NCBI GenBank assembly: GCA_040414495.1 | Contig: JBEDUI010000236.1 | Location: forward strand, 1-22,733 | Origin: DATAVB01 sp040414495 | GTDB lineage: Bacteria; Actinomycetota; Actinomycetes; Mycobacteriales; QHCD01 | Length of the DNA: 22,733 nt | Direction: 5' to 3' | Shown here: in pieces, positions 1-6,711 of the stretch | Numbering within the stretch: position 1 is the first letter of the stretch | Layout of the letters: the number at the start of each line of letters is the position of its first letter | Made by a program: the position numbers and the translations under genes | The notes under the pieces: model-generated | Databases searched by the model: none | Seen by the model: only the letters and a program-made list of their open reading frames with translations | What the model was told of the DNA's origin: nothing

Positions 1-236
1 GCCAGCTGCGTCTGGGTGCAGCGAGCGTGGCGGCAGGGCGGTCTACGCGCCGCAAACCGTCCCCCTGTGCAGCGAGCGTGACATCAGTGCGATTGTCGCG
101 TGGCCAGCCGCGTCTGGCCGCAGCGAGCGTGGCGGCAGGGCGGTTTGGGGGTGGCTGGGTGTGCGTGGGTGCAGCGAGCGTGACACCAGAACGGTTTTCG
201 CGGCCCAAAAGCACCCTGTTGCCACGCTCGCTGCAG
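1..236. repeat. 51-bp tandem repeat array with terminal inverted copy
   Basis: The core GCAGCGAGCGTG recurs with its GCGAGCGTG part starting at 21, 72, 123 and 174, an exact 51-base period. Units are 1-51, 52-102, 103-153 and 154-204. Units 1 and 3 resemble each other (both begin GCCAG and continue the core with GCGGCAGGGCGGT). Units 2 and 4 share GTGACAYCAG after the core, so a 102-base higher-order unit is likely. A reversed core, CACGCTCGCTGCA (223-235), is a perfect 13-base complement of 170-182. The array probably continues beyond the left edge. One plus-strand frame is open from base 3 to the stop at 243-245 and would give a 17-residue periodic peptide. Its third positions are only about two-thirds G/C by my count, lower than the real genes here, so I treat the array as non-coding. 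Confidence 0.85.
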
Positions 237-277
237 GGGCGGTGAAGCGGCAAAAATGCGGGCAGACCGGGCCCGGG

Positions 278-1345
278 TCAGTCCGCGCCGCGCAGGTAGC
301 GGGAAAGTACGTCCTCGCAGGCCAGGATTCGCTCCGTACGTACGTGTTCCTCGCGGGTGTGCGCCAGGTTGGGATCGCCCGGACCGAAATTGATCGCCGG
401 AATTCCGAGGGCGGCAAACCGCGATACGTCGGTCCAGCCGTATTTCGCCCGCACAACGCCACCGGCCGCGGCAATGAATTCCTGCGCCGCCGGCGCGGAC
501 AGGCCCGGCAATGCCCCCGCGGCCGAATCGACGATATCGACGGGAAAGCCGTCGAATACCTCCCGTACATGCGCCTGCGCACCAAGCTCATCCAGGTCGG
601 GCGCGAACCGGTAATTGACGGTCACCGTACACATATCCGGGACCACGTTATTCGCGACGCCGCCGGAAATAGCGACCGCATTTAATCCTTCGCGGTATTC
701 GCAGCCGTCGATAATGACTGTACGCGGACGGTATTCGGCCAGCCGCTTCACGATCGGAGCGGCCAGGTGAATCGCATTGGTACCAAGCCAGGACCGGGCA
801 CTGTGCGCGCGCCGGCCCTCGGTGGTGATCACCGCGCGCAGCGTGCCCTGACAGCCGGCCTCGACATCGCCGTTGGTCGGCTCCATCAAAATGGCCAGGT
901 CGGCGGCGAGCCAATCACGATGCGAGGCGGCGATGCGGCGCAACCCGTTCTTCTCGGCCGCGACCTCTTCGTTGTCGTAAAAGACAAACGTCAGGTCGTA
1001 GGCCGGATCGGGCACGGTCGCCGCGATCCGCAGCATCACGCCGTCGCCGGATTTCATGTCCGACGTTCCGCACCCGTACAACACTCCAGAGTCCATTGTG
1101 GACGGAACGTTGTCGGCGATCGGTACGGTGTCCAGATGCCCGGCCAGCAAGACCCGCTGAGGTCGACCCAGCTCGGTCCGCGCGACGACCACGTTGCCCT
1201 CGCGCTGCACCCGCAGGTGACGCAAATCGGTCAACGCGGCCGTAACCGCATCGGTAATCGCGTCTTCGGTGCCTGACACCGAAGGGATATCGACCAGCGC
1301 CGCGGTCAGCGACACGGCATCCAGGCTCAGATCGACAGTGGCCAC
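278..1345 (-). CDS. dapE: Succinyl-diaminopimelate desuccinylase
   Basis: This cytoplasmic M20-family metallohydrolase removes succinate from N-succinyl-LL-diaminopimelate to give LL-diaminopimelate. Visible motifs are GHLDTVP (metal His70 and Asp72), GTSDMKSGD with the bridging Asp96, DNEEV (catalytic acid/base Glu126-Glu127), MEPT (Glu155), the dimerisation-domain segment RAHSARSWLG, and the C-terminal FGPGDPNLAH with a late metal His. The full 355 residues align from memory with mycobacterial DapE, including KYGWTDVSRFAALGIPAINFGPG. I chose the GTG at 1345 because the family starts just before the DLxxDxxxLTAALxDIPS segment. A GTG at 1387 would add 14 residues unlike the family. No strong ribosome-binding site precedes 1345, so the start is less certain than the function. 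It is divergent from dapD. Confidence 0.95.
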   Translation of the reverse strand: MATVDLSLDAVSLTAALVDIPSVSGTEDAITDAVTAALTDLRHLRVQREGNVVVARTELGRPQRVLLAGHLDTVPIADNVPSTMDSGVLYGCGTSDMKSGDGVMLRIAATVPDPAYDLTFVFYDNEEVAAEKNGLRRIAASHRDWLAADLAILMEPTNGDVEAGCQGTLRAVITTEGRRAHSARSWLGTNAIHLAAPIVKRLAEYRPRTVIIDGCEYREGLNAVAISGGVANNVVPDMCTVTVNYRFAPDLDELGAQAHVREVFDGFPVDIVDSAAGALPGLSAPAAQEFIAAAGGVVRAKYGWTDVSRFAALGIPAINFGPGDPNLAHTREEHVRTERILACEDVLSRYLRGAD

Positions 1346-1422
1346 GCCGGTACCGTAACGGGCGTGACATCCGACCCCGGCACCCACCGTAGCGGCGGTG
1401 CCGGCGACTGCCCGGAGGCGAG
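1346..1422. promoter_or_regulatory. Divergent dapE/dapD intergenic region
   Basis: These 77 bases separate the two divergent starts and must carry the promoter or promoters for both genes unless these lie inside the coding regions. A good ribosome-binding site for dapD, GGAGG, is at 1414-1418, four bases before its ATG. I see no convincing -35/-10 pair. If the alternative dapE start at 1387 were used, the spacer would shrink to 35 bases. Confidence 0.4.
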
Positions 1423-2334
1423 ATGACGACCGCGTGGGGCTTCGGCCTTGCCACCATCACTGACGACGGCCGCGTGCTCGACACCTGGTATCCGGCCCCC
1501 ACGCTGGACTCGCCGCGCAGCGAGGAGCCGCCGGCCGAGCTGACCGGGCTGCCGGCCCGGGATGCCCGGCGCCGCGTCCGGACCGAGTTGGTGGCCACCG
1601 AGATCGACCTCGCCGAGCCGCCCAAGGACGCCACCGACGCGTACCTGCGGCTGCACCTGCTCTCGTACCGGCTCGTCCCACCGCACGGACTGAACCTGGA
1701 CGGCATCTTCGGGGTGCTCTCGAACGTGGTCTGGACCGACCAGGGTCCGTGCGCGCCGGAGGATTTCGAGTCGGTACGGATGAAGCTGCGCCCGGTCACG
1801 GTGTACGGCATCGACAAGTTCCCACGGATGGTCGACTACGTGATCCCCAGCGGGGTCCGGATCGCCGACGCCGACCGGGTCCGGCTCGGGGCGCACCTGG
1901 CCTCCGGCACGGTCGTGATGCACGAAGGGTTCGTCAACTACAACGCCGGAACGCTCGGCACCTCGATGGTCGAGGGCCGGATCTCGGCCGGTGTCGTAGT
2001 CGGCGACGGCTCGGACATCGGCGGCGGCGCGTCGATCATGGGGACGCTCTCCGGCGGCGGCAAGGAACAGGTCACCATCGGCGAACGCTGCCTACTCGGC
2101 GCCAATGCCGGCGTGGGTATCTCGCTCGGCGACGACTGCGTTGTCGAGGCCGGCTGCTACATCACCGCCGGCGCGAAAATCGAGCTGCCCGACGGCACCG
2201 TGGCCAAGGCCCGCGAGCTTTCCGGCCGGGACGGCCTGCAGTTCTGGCGGAACAGCATCACCGGCGCTCTGCAGGTCCGGCCACGAGCCGGCGGCGGGAT
2301 CGAGCTCAACGCGGCGTTGCACGCCAACGGTTGA
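1423..2334 (+). CDS. dapD: Tetrahydrodipicolinate N-succinyltransferase
   Basis: The enzyme transfers succinyl from succinyl-CoA to tetrahydrodipicolinate, the first committed step of the succinylase branch of diaminopimelate/lysine synthesis. The 303-residue protein is the actinobacterial DapD type. It has an N-terminal domain with AYLRLHLLSYRLVPPHGLN, then KFPRMVDYVIPSGVRIADADRVRLGAHL, then a left-handed beta-helix of hexapeptide repeats (MHEGFVNYNAGTLG, VEGRISAGVVVGDGSDIGGG, ASIMGTLSGGG, CLLGANAGVGISLGDDCVVEAG). This is close to the mycobacterial enzyme as I recall it. The ATG at 1423 follows GGAGG at 1414-1418. The next gene starts one base after the stop, so the two are almost certainly translated from one transcript. 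dapE lies divergently upstream and dapC is about 3 kb downstream on the other strand. Confidence 0.97.
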   Translation: MTTAWGFGLATITDDGRVLDTWYPAPTLDSPRSEEPPAELTGLPARDARRRVRTELVATEIDLAEPPKDATDAYLRLHLLSYRLVPPHGLNLDGIFGVLSNVVWTDQGPCAPEDFESVRMKLRPVTVYGIDKFPRMVDYVIPSGVRIADADRVRLGAHLASGTVVMHEGFVNYNAGTLGTSMVEGRISAGVVVGDGSDIGGGASIMGTLSGGGKEQVTIGERCLLGANAGVGISLGDDCVVEAGCYITAGAKIELPDGTVAKARELSGRDGLQFWRNSITGALQVRPRAGGGIELNAALHANG

Positions 2335-2335
2335 C

Positions 2336-3181
2336 GTGACCGCGCGGGCCCGGACCGGGGTGGTGCTCATCGTCGCGCTCGCGATGGTGGCGCTGTTGGT
2401 AGTGGCATTACGGCAGTGGGTGATTTCCGGCGGTGGCCCGATCCAGGCCGCCCCCGGCTGTGGCGCTGTCGGTGCCGCGTACGACTTCACGCCCGAGCAG
2501 GCCGCGAACGCCGCGATCATCAGCGGGGTCGGCCTGCAACGCGGGCTGCCCGATCGTGCGGTCACGGTCGCCTTGGCCGTGTCGTTGCAGGAGTCGAAGC
2601 TGCGCAACTTGGACTACGGCGACGCCGACTCGGTCGGGCTGTTCCAGCAGCGCCCGTCGCAGGGCTGGGGTCCGGCCGACAAGCTGCAGCAGCCGCGGTT
2701 CGCCGCCGGCAAGTTCTACGACGTGCTGGTCAAAGTGCGTGACTGGCGGACCCGGCCGTTGACCGATGTGGCCCAAGCCGTGCAGCGCAGCGCCTACCCC
2801 GACGCCTACGCCCAGTGGGAACAGACCGCGTATGGCCTGTCCCAGGCATTGACCGGTGCCCGCCCGGCCGGCCTGTCGTGCAACTACCCGAAACCGGCGC
2901 ACGGCGACGCCGCCACCGCCCGCAGCGAGTTGATCGCCGACCTGGGCGTCACACCGCAGCTCGGCGCCACCACGCTGGACGCCACAGTCGCTACCAGTCA
3001 GGGCGGGTGGCGGGTGGCCAGCTGGGCGGTGGCCAACGGTCAGCGGTTCGGGGTCACCGAGGTGCACTACGCCGGCAAGGTCTGGCGGCGCAACGCTCAG
3101 AGCTGGAAGCTCGACAAAACCGCCACCAAGACCCAGGTGCACGTCGTGCTGGCCAAACCCGCCACGCAACAGGCCGGCTGA
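2336..3181 (+). CDS. Membrane-anchored lysozyme-like (lytic transglycosylase-like) protein
   Basis: The predicted 281-residue protein starts at a GTG one base after the dapD stop. Residues 8-27 form a hydrophobic segment (signal anchor or uncleaved signal peptide) that would place the rest outside the membrane. Residues 54-172 resemble an actinobacterial lysozyme-like fold. SLQESKLRNLD carries a candidate catalytic Glu86, and YGDADSVGLFQQRPSQGWG follows, the motif seen in secreted glycosidase-like proteins; relatives are often mislabelled 'heavy metal transporter'. Cys42 and Cys182 could form an extracellular disulfide. The C-terminal part (about 195-281) is a small beta-rich domain I do not recognise. 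Coupling to dapD suggests a link between making the DAP crosslink residue and remodelling peptidoglycan, but this is inference and no activity is proven from sequence. Confidence 0.85.
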   Translation: MTARARTGVVLIVALAMVALLVVALRQWVISGGGPIQAAPGCGAVGAAYDFTPEQAANAAIISGVGLQRGLPDRAVTVALAVSLQESKLRNLDYGDADSVGLFQQRPSQGWGPADKLQQPRFAAGKFYDVLVKVRDWRTRPLTDVAQAVQRSAYPDAYAQWEQTAYGLSQALTGARPAGLSCNYPKPAHGDAATARSELIADLGVTPQLGATTLDATVATSQGGWRVASWAVANGQRFGVTEVHYAGKVWRRNAQSWKLDKTATKTQVHVVLAKPATQQAG

Positions 3182-3247
3182 GGCTGGTTACCGAAGCTTC
3201 ACAGTGGCGTCATCGATCGAACACAGCCCGGCGTGACAGTCGACTGT

Positions 3248-3490
3248 ATGAACATCGATCGTCACGCGGTGAATGTGCTCCCCGGCCGCATACCGCCACC
3301 AATGCTGAACGTCCAGTCGCTTTCGGACGATGAGTTGCGTTTCTGGATTCAGCGGATGCGCCGGCTGATCTGGCAGCACAGCGCGGCCGGCGCGTCGCCA
3401 GCGGCTAGCCAGCGACTCGCGCACCACCGGGCCCGGCTCGTCGTCGAACTGGATCGCCTGCGCACCGAGGCCGCCGCGCGCCGAATTTGA
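3248..3490 (+). CDS. Small hypothetical helical protein
   Basis: I do not recognise a family. The 80-residue product (ATG at 3248; a GTG at 3233 would add five residues) has a non-descript N-terminus. It continues with LSDDELRFWIQRMRRLIWQH and ARLVVELDRLRTEAAARR, two amphipathic, Arg- and Glu-rich helices that could form a helical hairpin or coiled coil. No signal peptide, membrane segment or cysteine is present. No clear ribosome-binding site precedes either start. It sits 66 bases after the lysozyme-like gene on the same strand and could be its operon partner. The helix-like composition argues for a real gene, and the weak start argues for caution. Confidence 0.5.
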   Translation: MNIDRHAVNVLPGRIPPPMLNVQSLSDDELRFWIQRMRRLIWQHSAAGASPAASQRLAHHRARLVVELDRLRTEAAARRI

Positions 3491-3614
3491 CGACACGCTC
3501 GACATACGCCCGGCAGAAATCGTCAGCTCGCGCCCATTCGAAGAATTCCGGCGTGATTCCAGCCTCGCTGGAAAGGCCTCCGCATTTTCTGCATTTAGCC
3601 TGCAGGTCGGCGTT

Positions 3615-3670
3615 CATGATCGTGAGCGGATTTGCTACGGAATTCGATATCAAATCCACTCACGATCATG
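3615..3670. repeat. Type A palindromic element, copy 1
   Basis: The left arm CATGATCGTGAGCGGATTTG (3615-3634) and right arm CAAATCCACTCACGATCATG (3651-3670) are complementary at 19 of 20 bases around a 16-base loop. The single mismatch becomes a G-U pair in minus-strand RNA. The element is 56 bases long, exactly like the second copy at 9360-9415, and the loops partly match. No target-site duplication is evident. Not followed by a T-run, so a simple terminator is not obvious. Confidence 0.9.
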
Positions 3671-3818
3671 GCGACGCGGCGTTGCGGGGACCGCTGGCGA
3701 CTGGCGGCGGACCTGATCTGTGTATACGAGCAATTTGACTCGCCGGCCGGATATCGGTCCGGGTCATGGTGGAACACCAGCTGGGCAAGCGATTCCGACG
3801 ACAACGATCCACATCTAG

Positions 3819-3869
3819 TGATCGTGATGGCATTCGTAACAAAAACCGTCACGCAATGCATCACGATCA
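3819..3869. repeat. Type B palindromic element, copy 1
   Basis: The left arm TGATCGTGATGGCATTCGT (3819-3837) faces ACGCAATGCATCACGATCA (3851-3869). The outer 11 bases pair perfectly and the inner part pairs with small shifts. It aligns without gaps to the 51-base copy at 9144-9194. The outer ends TGATCGTGA/TCACGATCA are shared with type A elements. Confidence 0.85.
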
Positions 3870-3982
3870 TGGCCGGGAAGGCGATTCGACGCCCGGCATC
3901 GGCTACCGGAAGCGAAAGCCAATGCCGGGCCGCCGGCCCAAGAACGGCCCGCGCTGAAGCACGAGCCGCCACAACAACCCGG

Positions 3983-4167
3983 CAGTCCCGCGCCAAAAAG
4001 CGCGAGCGGCCGCACCAAAAACAGCAGCCCGCGCCAAGAAGGCGCTTGGCACCAAAACAGCAGGCCCCCGCCAAAAAGGCGCGGGGCACCACACAAAACA
4101 GCAGGCCCGCACACCAGCACAAGCCCCACACAAAACAGCAGGCCCGCGCGGAAAAACGCGGGCCTGC
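3983..4167 (-). repeat. Array of terminator-like hairpins downstream of dapC
   Basis: On the minus strand, directly behind dapC, a unit recurs four times with a fifth degenerate copy. Each unit is a GC-rich hairpin with a short T-rich loop followed by CTGCTGTTTTG. The plus-strand complement CAAAACAGCAG (CAAAAACAGCAG in the leftmost copy) starts at 4131, 4094, 4053 and 4016, a spacing of 37, 41 and 37. Clear stems are 4138-4167, 4064-4087 (AAAAA loop at 4073-4077), 4027-4050 (AAGAA loop) and about 3989-4003 (AAAAA loop at 3995-3999). The copy near 4101-4128 has lost most of its pairing. The array looks like successive duplications of one rho-independent terminator. Confidence 0.75.
4138..4167 (-). 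terminator. Rho-independent terminator of fdxA-dapC
   Basis: A perfect 11-bp stem, GCAGGCCCGCG (4138-4148) with CGCGGGCCTGC (4157-4167), encloses an 8-base loop. In minus-strand reading it is followed by TGTTTTGTG. It lies 13 bases beyond the dapC stop, the expected place for the operon terminator. Confidence 0.8.
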
Positions 4168-4180
4168 CACCAAGAGAGCG

Positions 4181-5278
4181 TCAGGCGGACAGCCGGGCCA
4201 CCGCCGCATCCACCCGCTCATCGGTCGCGGTCAACGCGACCCGTACGTGCGAGGTCCCGGACGGGCCGTAGAACTCCCCTGGCCCGACCAGAATGCCGCG
4301 TTCGGCCAGATCCGAGACGGTGTCCCAGCAGTTCGCGCCGCGGGTCGCCCACAGATACAGGCCGGCCTGGGAGTGCTCGACCGTGAAACCGGCCGCCTCC
4401 AACACCGTCCGCAACCGGGCGCGCCGGCGGGCGTACCGCTGCCGCTGCACCGAGACGTGCTCCTCGTCGCCGTACGCGGCGATCATCGCCTGCTGCACCG
4501 GCCACGGCACGATCAGCCCTGCGTGCTTGCGTACCTCCAGCAGCGGGGCCACCAACCGCGGATCCCCGGCCACGAACGCCGCCCGGTAGCCGGCCAGGTT
4601 CGACCGCTTCGAGAGCGAATGAATCGCCAGCAGGCCCTCGTGGCTACCCCCGCAGACGTCCGGGTGCAGCACCGAGACCGGCTGCTCGTCCCACCCCAGG
4701 TCCAGGTAGCACTCGTCGCTGGCGACGACCGCGCCCCGCTCCCGGGCCCAGGCCACGACCTTGGCCAGATGCGCGGCCGGCAGGACCTTGCCGGTCGGGT
4801 TGGCCGGCGAGTTGACCCAGACCAGGGCCGGACGCTGCGGACCCAGCGCCGCGAGCCCGTCGGCCCGGACCGGCTGCGCGCCGGCCAGCAGCACCCCAAC
4901 CTCGTATGTCGGATACGCCAACTCCGGCACCACGACCACGTCGCCGGGCGCGACACCGAGCAACGTCGGCAGCAGCGCGACCAGTTCCTTGGAGCCGATG
5001 GTCGGCAGCACCGCGGTCGGGTCGAGCCCGGTCACCCCGTGCCGCCGGGACAGCCAGCCGGCGATCGCCTCCCGCAGCTGCGGCGTACCGGCCGTGGCCG
5101 GATAACCGGGCGCGTCCGAGGCAGCCGCCAACGCCTCCTGGACGACCGGCGGCGTCGGATCGACCGGCGTACCGATGGACAGATCAACCAGACCGTCCGG
5201 ATGCGCACGGGCTCGTTCGGCGTACGGCCGCAGGCTGTCCCAGGGGAAGTCAGGAAGCTTCTCGCCCGGGGAAATCAG
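4181..5278 (-). CDS. dapC: N-succinyl-diaminopimelate aminotransferase
   Basis: This PLP-dependent class I/II aminotransferase makes N-succinyl-LL-diaminopimelate from the keto precursor, between the DapD and DapE steps. Numbered from the proposed start, the 365-residue protein shows DLSIGTPVDPTP near 32-44, GYPATAGTPQLREAI, the NSPANPTGK segment (about 156-164), DECYLD (Asp188), and the PLP-lysine motif SLSKRSNLAGYR with Lys224. Family members start near LPxFPWDxLxPY, which is in frame here, yet the first ATG/GTG/TTG is an internal TTG at 5131 that would delete 49 conserved residues. The best start is CTG at 5278. It overlaps the fdxA stop as CTGA and has AGGTGA seven bases upstream. The gene is thus coupled to fdxA. 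Function is secure; the start is an inference. Confidence 0.93.
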   Translation of the reverse strand: MISPGEKLPDFPWDSLRPYAERARAHPDGLVDLSIGTPVDPTPPVVQEALAAASDAPGYPATAGTPQLREAIAGWLSRRHGVTGLDPTAVLPTIGSKELVALLPTLLGVAPGDVVVVPELAYPTYEVGVLLAGAQPVRADGLAALGPQRPALVWVNSPANPTGKVLPAAHLAKVVAWARERGAVVASDECYLDLGWDEQPVSVLHPDVCGGSHEGLLAIHSLSKRSNLAGYRAAFVAGDPRLVAPLLEVRKHAGLIVPWPVQQAMIAAYGDEEHVSVQRQRYARRRARLRTVLEAAGFTVEHSQAGLYLWATRGANCWDTVSDLAERGILVGPGEFYGPSGTSHVRVALTATDERVDAAVARLSA

Positions 5279-5601
5279 TGTTCGTTCACCTGCGGCGGCA
5301 GGCCCGCGACGAACGGGTGGTCCTTACCGACCGGGCCGACCTTCGCGGCGCCACCGGGCGAACCCAGCTCGCCGAAGAAGTCGACGTTGGCCTGGTAGAA
5401 GTCCTTCCACTTGTCCGGGACGTCGTCCTCGTAGAAGATCGCCTCCACCGGGCAGACCGGCTCGCAGGCGCCGCAGTCGACGCATTCATCGGGGTGGATG
5501 TAGAGCATCCGCTTGCCCTCGTAAATGCAGTCCACGGGGCATTCTTCGATGCAGCCTTTGTCGAGCACGTCCACACATGGCTCGGCGATGACGTAGGTCA
5601 C
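5275..5601 (-). CDS. fdxA: Seven-iron ferredoxin (3Fe-4S/4Fe-4S)
   Basis: A small cytoplasmic electron carrier of 108 residues starting at GTG 5601, with GGAGAGG upstream. Cysteines are at 9, 17, 21, 25, 40, 43, 46 and 50. By analogy with Azotobacter-type ferredoxin, Cys9, Cys17 and Cys50 bind a 3Fe-4S cluster. The position that would complete a fourth ligand is Val12. Cys21, Cys40, Cys43 and Cys46 bind a 4Fe-4S cluster, and Cys25 is probably free. The N-terminus TYVIAEPCVDV and the segment ANVDFFGELGSPGGAAKVGP are typical of the actinobacterial FdxA/FdxC family. Its stop overlaps the proposed dapC start by three bases. The fdx-dapC pairing is common in actinomycetes, although dapC needs no ferredoxin. 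The partner here is unknown (candidates include cytochromes P450 and ferredoxin reductases elsewhere in the genome). Confidence 0.95.
   Translation of the reverse strand: MTYVIAEPCVDVLDKGCIEECPVDCIYEGKRMLYIHPDECVDCGACEPVCPVEAIFYEDDVPDKWKDFYQANVDFFGELGSPGGAAKVGPVGKDHPFVAGLPPQVNEH
5286..5291 (-). promoter_or_regulatory. Ribosome-binding site supporting the dapC CTG start
   Basis: AGGTGA in minus-strand reading lies inside the last codons of fdxA. A seven-base spacer leads to CTG at 5278-5276. The spacing is ideal for that codon, and no other in-frame start lies upstream of the conserved N-terminus. Confidence 0.6.
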
Positions 5602-5699
5602 TGGCGGGGATCCTCTCCGCTACACATCAGGTTCTTCCAACCCTATGAAACTAGTATCGCTGCACCAGTCCAACCGTGTCATGGCAGGGGGTGGCCGGG

Positions 5700-6674
5700 A
5701 TGGGTCTCGATCCGGTCCGGCAAACGGGTCCGGCGACAGGCCGCGTCGTGGTGCGTCGCCGACTCGGTCCGCACGAGGGTCGGGAGCAGTACGCGGACGT
5801 GCTCGGCGAGTTGGTCGGCACCGACGATCCGGTCCGGATACGCCGCGAGAACGGCGAGATCGTCGAGGTGCCGCGGGCGCAGATCCACCGCATCAAGCCG
5901 ATCCCGCCGCGCCCGGCCCGGTTCACCGAGCCGGTGGAGTTGGAGGAGATCGCGGCGGCCGGCTGGCCCGCGACCGAGGCCGAGTGGCTGGGCCGGTGGC
6001 TGCTGCGGGCGGCCGAGGGCTGGACCGGCCGGGCGAACTCGGTGTTGCCGCTCGGCGAGCCCGAACTGCCGGTGCGGCAAGCCATTGAGCGGGTGCGGAA
6101 TTGGTACGCGCAGCGCGGATTGCCGGCCCGTTTTCAGATCTTCTCCCCTGGCGCGGATGAGTTGGATGCCGCGCTGGATGCGACCGGCTTCACCGCGTAC
6201 TCACCAACCCTGGTGCAGACCGCGTCGCTGGCCGAGCTCTCCGCGCAACCCGGGGTCGAGGTAGCGCTGGACGAGGAACCGTCGGCGGAGTGGTTGGCCG
6301 CGTATCACTACCGCGGCGGGGACAGCCTGCCGTCGGTCGCGTTGCCGATCCTCACCGGTGCCAAGCTGCCGGTGTTCGCTTCCGTGCGCGATGGCGACCA
6401 GACCGTGGCGGTGGCCCGGGCCGTGGTCGACGCCGACTGGCTCGGGGTGACCGCGGTCGAGGTGGCACCGACACATCGCCGGCGCGGGCTGGGCAGCGAG
6501 GTCATGCGGGCGCTGGCGACCTGGGGTGCACGAAACGGCGCCCGCCAGTGCTACCTGCAGGTCGCGGAGGAGAACGAGCCGGCGCAGGCGATGTACGGCC
6601 GGCTGGGTTTCCGTACCCACCATCGCTATCACTACCGGATCAATTCGGATACGGCCGCCAAGCCGGTCGGCTGA
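5700..6674 (+). CDS. GNAT acetyltransferase, Rv0428c type
   Basis: The 324-residue protein has three parts. An N-terminal SH3-like barrel (about 14-66) contains GRVVVRRRL, ADVLGELVGTDDPVRIR and GEIVEVPRAQI. A middle degenerate GNAT-like part contains WLGRWLLRAAEGWTGRANSVLPLG. The C-terminal active GNAT domain contains VEVAPTHRRRGLGSEVMRAL (the acetyl-CoA loop R-R-G-L-G near 262-265) and CYLQVAEENEPAQAMYGRLGF. The layout matches the mycobacterial Rv0428c family as I recall it; the acetyl acceptor is unknown. ATG 5700 was chosen because AGGGGG lies eight bases upstream. GTG codons at 5676 and 5691 would add eight or three residues. The gene is divergent from fdxA, and their 98-base spacer must hold both promoters. 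Confidence 0.9.
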   Translation: MGLDPVRQTGPATGRVVVRRRLGPHEGREQYADVLGELVGTDDPVRIRRENGEIVEVPRAQIHRIKPIPPRPARFTEPVELEEIAAAGWPATEAEWLGRWLLRAAEGWTGRANSVLPLGEPELPVRQAIERVRNWYAQRGLPARFQIFSPGADELDAALDATGFTAYSPTLVQTASLAELSAQPGVEVALDEEPSAEWLAAYHYRGGDSLPSVALPILTGAKLPVFASVRDGDQTVAVARAVVDADWLGVTAVEVAPTHRRRGLGSEVMRALATWGARNGARQCYLQVAEENEPAQAMYGRLGFRTHHRYHYRINSDTAAKPVG

Positions 6675-6711
6675 GATAGCGTCAAGGGCAACGGACCACG
6701 AGGAGCCCACC

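Larger units (their letters stand above)
3491..4180. other. 690-base gene-free region with palindromes and hairpin array
   Basis: Between the small gene ending at 3490 and the 3' end of dapC at 4181, I find no convincing gene on either strand. The region holds one type A palindrome (3615-3670), one type B palindrome (3819-3869), a possible hairpin with CGGGCCG at 3926-3932 and CGGCCCG at 3945-3951, and the hairpin/terminator array (3983-4167). A minus-strand reading frame from about 3615 down to 3405 encodes a CxxC-containing peptide, but it has little codon bias and overlaps the small plus-strand gene, so it is not annotated. Confidence 0.7.

Noticed and set aside
27..245. Plus-strand frame with a 17-residue periodic peptide over the left repeat array
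   Set aside because: The period follows from 51 being a multiple of three. Third-position G/C is only about two thirds, lower than the real genes here, and other frames over the region are also open. A partial gene extending left cannot be fully excluded.
3632..5398. Very long plus-strand open frame opposite dapC and fdxA
   Set aside because: It is antisense to two clear genes, Arg/Gln/Pro-rich and without any family motif; it is a high-GC shadow.
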